A stretch of DNA of 8,377 nucleotides, taken from contig CAJUNS010000048.1 of NCBI GenBank assembly GCA_910587995.1, positions 1-8,377 on the forward strand, written 5' to 3'. This stretch comes from an uncultured Oscillospiraceae bacterium. Its GTDB lineage: Bacteria > Bacillota_A > Clostridia > Oscillospirales > Acutalibacteraceae. Shown in pieces: positions 5,776 to 8,377 of the stretch. The translations under genes were made by a program, and so were the position numbers. The notes under the pieces were generated by a model. The model did not search any database, was not told where the DNA came from, and was given only the letters and a program-made list of their open reading frames with translations. Position 1 is the stretch's first letter, and each line of letters opens with the position of its first letter.

Positions 5776-5950
5776 GCTCTTAGGCCAAAATAAATTATGT
5801 CAATTGGCCCTTGCCGCTGGCTCCTCCGCCCTGGGGGAGCGAACAGCCCCGGCTGGGGGCTCTTAAGGCCGCAGGGACTTTGAGTCTCGTCTGCCCGATC
5901 CCCACTGAGGGCCTTCCCACGGCAGACGCTCACGCCTGCAAGCCTGCCAT
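5776..5950 (+). ncRNA. Candidate structured RNA, no family recognised
   Basis: This gene-free stretch contains closely spaced stems: 5783-5788 with 5804-5809 (GGCCAA/TTGGCC); 5820-5827 with 5833-5840 (8 bp, one U-G wobble, 5-base loop); 5845-5850 with 5856-5861 (AGCCCC/GGGGCT, 5-base loop); 5874-5879 with 5883-5888 (one G-U, 3-base loop); and a perfect 8-bp stem 5888-5895 with 5921-5928 (CGTCTGCC/GGCAGACG). AAGGCC (5865-5870) could instead pair with GGCCTT (5910-5915). No conserved riboswitch, tmRNA, SRP or RNase P signature was recognised. 6S-like RNA is conceivable by size and position but I cannot show it. The remaining part, 5951-6111, shows only short weak stems and no clear promoter for the next gene. 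Confidence 0.25.
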
Positions 5951-6111
5951 CTTTTGAAAAAGGTGGACAAAAACTTCTATTTGCATTTTTTAATTTGTTA
6001 CTGGCGAGTGGCCGGGTTGGGCACAGTTAATGTTTGGAAGCGGCAGGCTTCGTTCCTACCGGACCCCAAACCGGGCCCCAAGCCCGCCGCACCGCCCTCG
6101 AAAAATCGTCT

Positions 6112-6170
6112 AAAAGTTTTTGATCAAACTTTTTTCAAAAAGTTTGCGGAGCGCGAGGCAGAGCCTCGTG
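6112..6170 (+). repeat. Dispersed-repeat-like element with alternative hairpins
   Basis: AAAAGTTT (6112-6119) can pair with AAACTTTT (6126-6133). Alternatively CAAACTTTTT (6125-6134) pairs perfectly with AAAAAGTTTG (6137-6146). The two are mutually exclusive. They are followed by an 8-bp stem 6152-6159 with 6163-6170 (CGCGAGGC/GCCTCGTG, AGA loop, one G-U). The pattern of a TTTTTGATCAAAC core, a second AAAAAGTTTGCGG and then a GC-rich hairpin is one I recall as a recurrent intergenic element in Oscillospiraceae-type genomes, but I could not search. It sits 64 bases upstream of the aminotransferase start. Confidence 0.5.
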
Positions 6171-6197
6171 GCCTCCCCCAGCCGAAGATCGCTGAAT

Positions 6198-6214
6198 CAT
6201 GGGCAGCACCCATG
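6198..6214 (+). promoter_or_regulatory. Small hairpin just upstream of the aminotransferase ribosome site
   Basis: CATGGG (6198-6203) pairs with CCCATG (6209-6214) around a CAGCA loop. GAAAGGAT (6218-6225) follows as the likely ribosome site, about 9 bases before ATG 6234. The hairpin leaves that site free, so a role in translation control is only possible, not shown. Confidence 0.35.
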
Positions 6215-6233
6215 GTAGAAAGGATGGTAAAAC

Positions 6234-7508
6234 ATGAGTCAAAACACTGATGTCTTCGAGAGCTACGAGTCCGAGGTCCGGTCCTACTGCCGCAACTTCC
6301 CGGCGGTTTTCACCACCGCTAAGGGGCCCTTTCTCTATGACGAGGAGGGCCGGGAGTATATCGATTTCTTCTGCGGCGCGGGGGCGCTGAACTACGGCCA
6401 CAACCCGGATTTGATTCGGGACCGGTTGGTGGAGTATCTGCAAAAAGACGGCGTGATGCACGCTTTAGACATGTATACGCGGCCCAAGCGGGAGTTTATT
6501 GAATTTTATGAGGAAAAAATCCTAAAGCCCCGGGGGCTGAACTATAAGATTCAGTTTCCCGGCCCCACCGGCACCAACGCGGTGGAGGCTGCCCTGAAGC
6601 TGGCCCGCAAGGTAAAGCGGCGGACCAATATTTTCGCCATGATGGGCGGCTTTCACGGCATGACCCTGGGCTCCATTGCCCTGACCACCGACGCCTCCAG
6701 CCGGGCCGGGGCGGGCGTGCCCCTTACCAACGTAACCCATGTGCCCGCCCCTTATATGTTCCCGGGGCTGGACACCCTGCAATATATCGAGACCCTTCTC
6801 ACCGACGACCACTCCGGCGTGGAAAAGCCCGCGGCCATCATTCTGGAAACCGTGCAGGCGGATGGAGGCATCTACCCCTTCCCGGCGGAGTGGCTCCAGG
6901 GCCTGCGGGCCCTGTGCGACCGGCATGACATTTTGATGATTGTGGACGACGTACAGGTGGGCTGCGCCCGGACCGGCTGGTTCTTCTCCTTTGAGCGGGC
7001 GGGCATTGTGCCGGATATTGTCACCCAGAGTAAGTCCATTGGGGGCTACGGTATGCCCTTTGCTCTGGTGCTGATTAAGCCCCAGCTGGACATTTGGCAG
7101 CCCGGCGAGCACAACGGCACCTTCCGGGGCTATCAGCTGAGCATGGTGGCCGCCAAAGCGGGCCTGGAGCTGATGCTGGACCAGCAGGTGGAAGCGGGCG
7201 TGCGGCAAAAAGGGGAGATCATCGCCCAGTATATGGATGAAATTCGGGCCATTGCGCCGGACAAGATTGAGACCCGGGGCCTGGGCTTTGTGTGGGGCGT
7301 GGACCTGGCTGGATGCGACGAGCCCGATGCCCCCGGCGCGGCCAGCAAGCGGGTGCTGGATGAGTGCTTCCGAAAGGGCCTGATTGTGGAGCGGGTAGGC
7401 CGGGGCAACGCCGTGGTTAAGGTGATGCCCGAGCTGCTGATTGACGAGGCCGCCCTGCGCCGGGGCCTGGAGATTTTGAAAGAAGCCGTGGGCAAGACCC
7501 TGGGATAA
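6234..7508 (+). CDS. ectB: EctB-like diaminobutyrate--2-oxoglutarate aminotransferase
   Basis: A 424-residue class III PLP-dependent aminotransferase, closest in my reading to EctB, which makes L-2,4-diaminobutyrate from aspartate semialdehyde with glutamate as amino donor. EctB-like signatures run the whole length: ESEVRSYCRNFPAVFTTAKG near the N-terminus, FFCGAGALNYGHN, ILKPRGLNYKIQFPGPTGTN (G110-N115 phosphate-binding loop), GGFHGMTLGS, ETVQADGGIYPF, IVDDVQVGCARTG with D238 as the expected PLP N1 partner and Q241, SKSIGGYGMPFA with K267 as the expected Schiff-base lysine, and DIWQPGEHNGTFRGYQLS. The ribosome site GAAAGGA is 9-10 bases upstream. No ectA, ectC, ask or other diaminobutyrate-using gene adjoins it; a terminator and a glgP-type gene follow. 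The substrate is therefore inferred from similarity and a related omega-amino acid remains possible. Confidence 0.85.
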   Translation: MSQNTDVFESYESEVRSYCRNFPAVFTTAKGPFLYDEEGREYIDFFCGAGALNYGHNPDLIRDRLVEYLQKDGVMHALDMYTRPKREFIEFYEEKILKPRGLNYKIQFPGPTGTNAVEAALKLARKVKRRTNIFAMMGGFHGMTLGSIALTTDASSRAGAGVPLTNVTHVPAPYMFPGLDTLQYIETLLTDDHSGVEKPAAIILETVQADGGIYPFPAEWLQGLRALCDRHDILMIVDDVQVGCARTGWFFSFERAGIVPDIVTQSKSIGGYGMPFALVLIKPQLDIWQPGEHNGTFRGYQLSMVAAKAGLELMLDQQVEAGVRQKGEIIAQYMDEIRAIAPDKIETRGLGFVWGVDLAGCDEPDAPGAASKRVLDECFRKGLIVERVGRGNAVVKVMPELLIDEAALRRGLEILKEAVGKTLG

Positions 7509-7541
7509 ACGGACGCGGCGGAGCGCCCAGCCAATAAAAAG

Positions 7542-7574
7542 AAAAGGTACCTCCTTTTGGGAGGTACCTTTTTT
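7542..7574. terminator. Bidirectional intrinsic terminator between ectB-like gene and glgP
   Basis: AAAAGGTACCTCC (7542-7554) pairs perfectly with GGAGGTACC plus Ts (7560-7572) around a 5-base loop. Six Ts follow on the + strand (7569-7574), and on the - strand the stem runs into TTTTCTTTTT. It ends two convergent genes. Confidence 0.92.
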
Positions 7575-7582
7575 GCGTCCGC

Positions 7583-8377
7583 TTACCGCAGATGCCAAAC
7601 GTCTTCGTTGTACTGGGCAATGGCCCGGTCGGAGGAGAAGAACCCGGCCTTGGCAATGTTTGCCAGCATCTTCTTGGCCCAGGCCTGGCGGTCTTCGTAG
7701 CTTGCCAGCAGGGCCTCCTTGGCCTGGATATACTCTTTCACGTCCAGCAGGGCCATGAACCAGTCCTTGCGGCTCATGTCCTTGTAGAGGCGGCCCAGGT
7801 TCTCCGGGTCGCCCAGGCGCATCATCGTGGGGCTGATGATGAAGTCCAGCAGCTCCTCGATCTCCGGGTCCTCCGGGTAGAAGGCGGCGGGGCTGTAGCG
7901 GTCCGGTCCCTCCTCATAGAGGTGGATGACCTCTTCGCTGGACTTGCCGAAGATGCAGATGTTTTCATCCCCCACCAGCTCATGAATCTCCACATTGGCC
8001 CCGTCCTCGGTGCCCAAAGTAACCGCGCCGTTGAGCATGAACTTCATGTTGCCCGTGCCGCTGGCTTCCTTCGAGGCCAGGGAGATCTGCTCGGACACAT
8101 CGCAGGCGGGAATCAGCTTTTCCGCCCAGGTGACATTGTAGTTTTCCACCATCACCACGTCCAGCCAGGGGCTCACCTCCGGGTCGTTCTGGATGATATC
8201 CCGTAGGCAGAGGATGAGATGGATGATGTCTTTGGCAATGATATAGGCGGGCGCGGCCTTGGCCCCAAAAAGCAGGGTCAGCTTCCGGGCGGGCTTGTGG
8301 CCGGCCTTGATCTGCTTATATTTCCAGATAATATACAGGGCGTTCATCTGCTGGCGCTTGTACTCGTGCAGGCGCTT
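7583..8377 (-). CDS. glgP: Glycogen phosphorylase, C-terminal part (cut by window edge)
   Basis: Releases glucose-1-phosphate from alpha-1,4-glucan by phosphorolysis, using PLP as cofactor. The visible 264 residues are the C-terminal domain of a protein usually around 800 residues long. The open frame reaches the right edge, where KRLHEYKRQQMNALYII matches the family's conserved KR(I/L)HEYKRQ motif, so the internal ATG at 8347 is not the start. Further along are LFGAKAAPAYIIAKDII, VVMVENYNVTWAEKLIPA and DVSEQISLASKEASGTGNMK, where the lysine of GNMK (codon 8042-8044) is the expected PLP attachment site, then LNGAVTLGTEDGANVEI. The C-terminus (AQYNEDVWHLR) is intact and ends 9 bases from the shared terminator. 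Its start, promoter and any glg operon lie outside the window. Confidence 0.97.
   Translation of the reverse strand, partial: KRLHEYKRQQMNALYIIWKYKQIKAGHKPARKLTLLFGAKAAPAYIIAKDIIHLILCLRDIIQNDPEVSPWLDVVMVENYNVTWAEKLIPACDVSEQISLASKEASGTGNMKFMLNGAVTLGTEDGANVEIHELVGDENICIFGKSSEEVIHLYEEGPDRYSPAAFYPEDPEIEELLDFIISPTMMRLGDPENLGRLYKDMSRKDWFMALLDVKEYIQAKEALLASYEDRQAWAKKMLANIAKAGFFSSDRAIAQYNEDVWHLR

Noticed and set aside
5888..5950. Cobalamin-type riboswitch, suggested by CCACTG and a terminal CCTGCC
   Set aside because: The other conserved blocks and their order do not match, GGGAAGG is present only as its complement, and no B12-related gene follows.
5954..6250. 98-codon + strand frame upstream of the aminotransferase
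   Set aside because: It translates the repeat-like element (giving KVFDQTFFKKFAE) and overlaps the true gene start; it has no recognisable domain. A ribosome-like AAAAAGG is downstream, not upstream, of its start.
6522..7598. 358-codon - strand frame opposite the aminotransferase
   Set aside because: It is antisense to a full-length EctB-like protein and crosses the bidirectional terminator.

Overview
The window (8,377 bases, GC-rich, with strong AAGGAG-type ribosome sites) looks like chromosomal sequence from a member of the Clostridia, probably an Oscillospiraceae/Ruminococcaceae-type gut anaerobe. This rests on the gene set (nrdR, a RING-like/DUF2628 membrane protein, an XRE regulator, glycogen phosphorylase), sigma-A-like promoters, and an A/T-rich hairpin repeat of a kind I associate from memory with intergenic regions of that group. 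No phage, transposase, CRISPR array, tRNA or rRNA was seen.

Layout. Bases 1-160 hold a nested inverted repeat and a good promoter for nrdR (161-649, +). A terminator at 675-702, usable in both directions, separates nrdR from the convergent galU (765-1640, -). Upstream of galU on the same strand is a RING-like zinc finger/zinc ribbon/DUF2628 membrane protein (1846-2952, -) with its own promoter at 2996-3024. An XRE-family regulator (3235-3774, -) ends in a strong terminator (3069-3110), and between its stop codon and that terminator lies a compact run of three back-to-back hairpins (3136-3225). A divergent promoter region (3775-4059) drives the regulator to the left and prfB to the right. prfB (4060-5187, +) is an in-frame release factor 2 without the usual programmed frameshift. 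It is followed 11 bases later by a GNAT acetyltransferase (5199-5696, +) and a terminator. A 537-base gene-free stretch (5697-6233) holds a series of hairpins and a dispersed-repeat-like element. Then come a solitary EctB-like class III aminotransferase (6234-7508, +), a bidirectional terminator (7542-7574), and the C-terminal part of glycogen phosphorylase (7583-8377, -), which runs off the right edge.

Functionally these are mostly independent housekeeping units: dNTP-supply regulation (NrdR), UDP-glucose synthesis (GalU), translation termination (RF2), glycogen breakdown (GlgP). GalU and GlgP both touch glucose-1-phosphate but are far apart and not co-transcribed. I found no convincing new multi-gene system. 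The most unusual material is non-coding: the triple hairpin at 3136-3225, the structured stretch at 5776-5950, and the element with mutually exclusive stems at 6112-6170. The isolated EctB homologue and the RF2 without recoding site are the most notable protein-level points.
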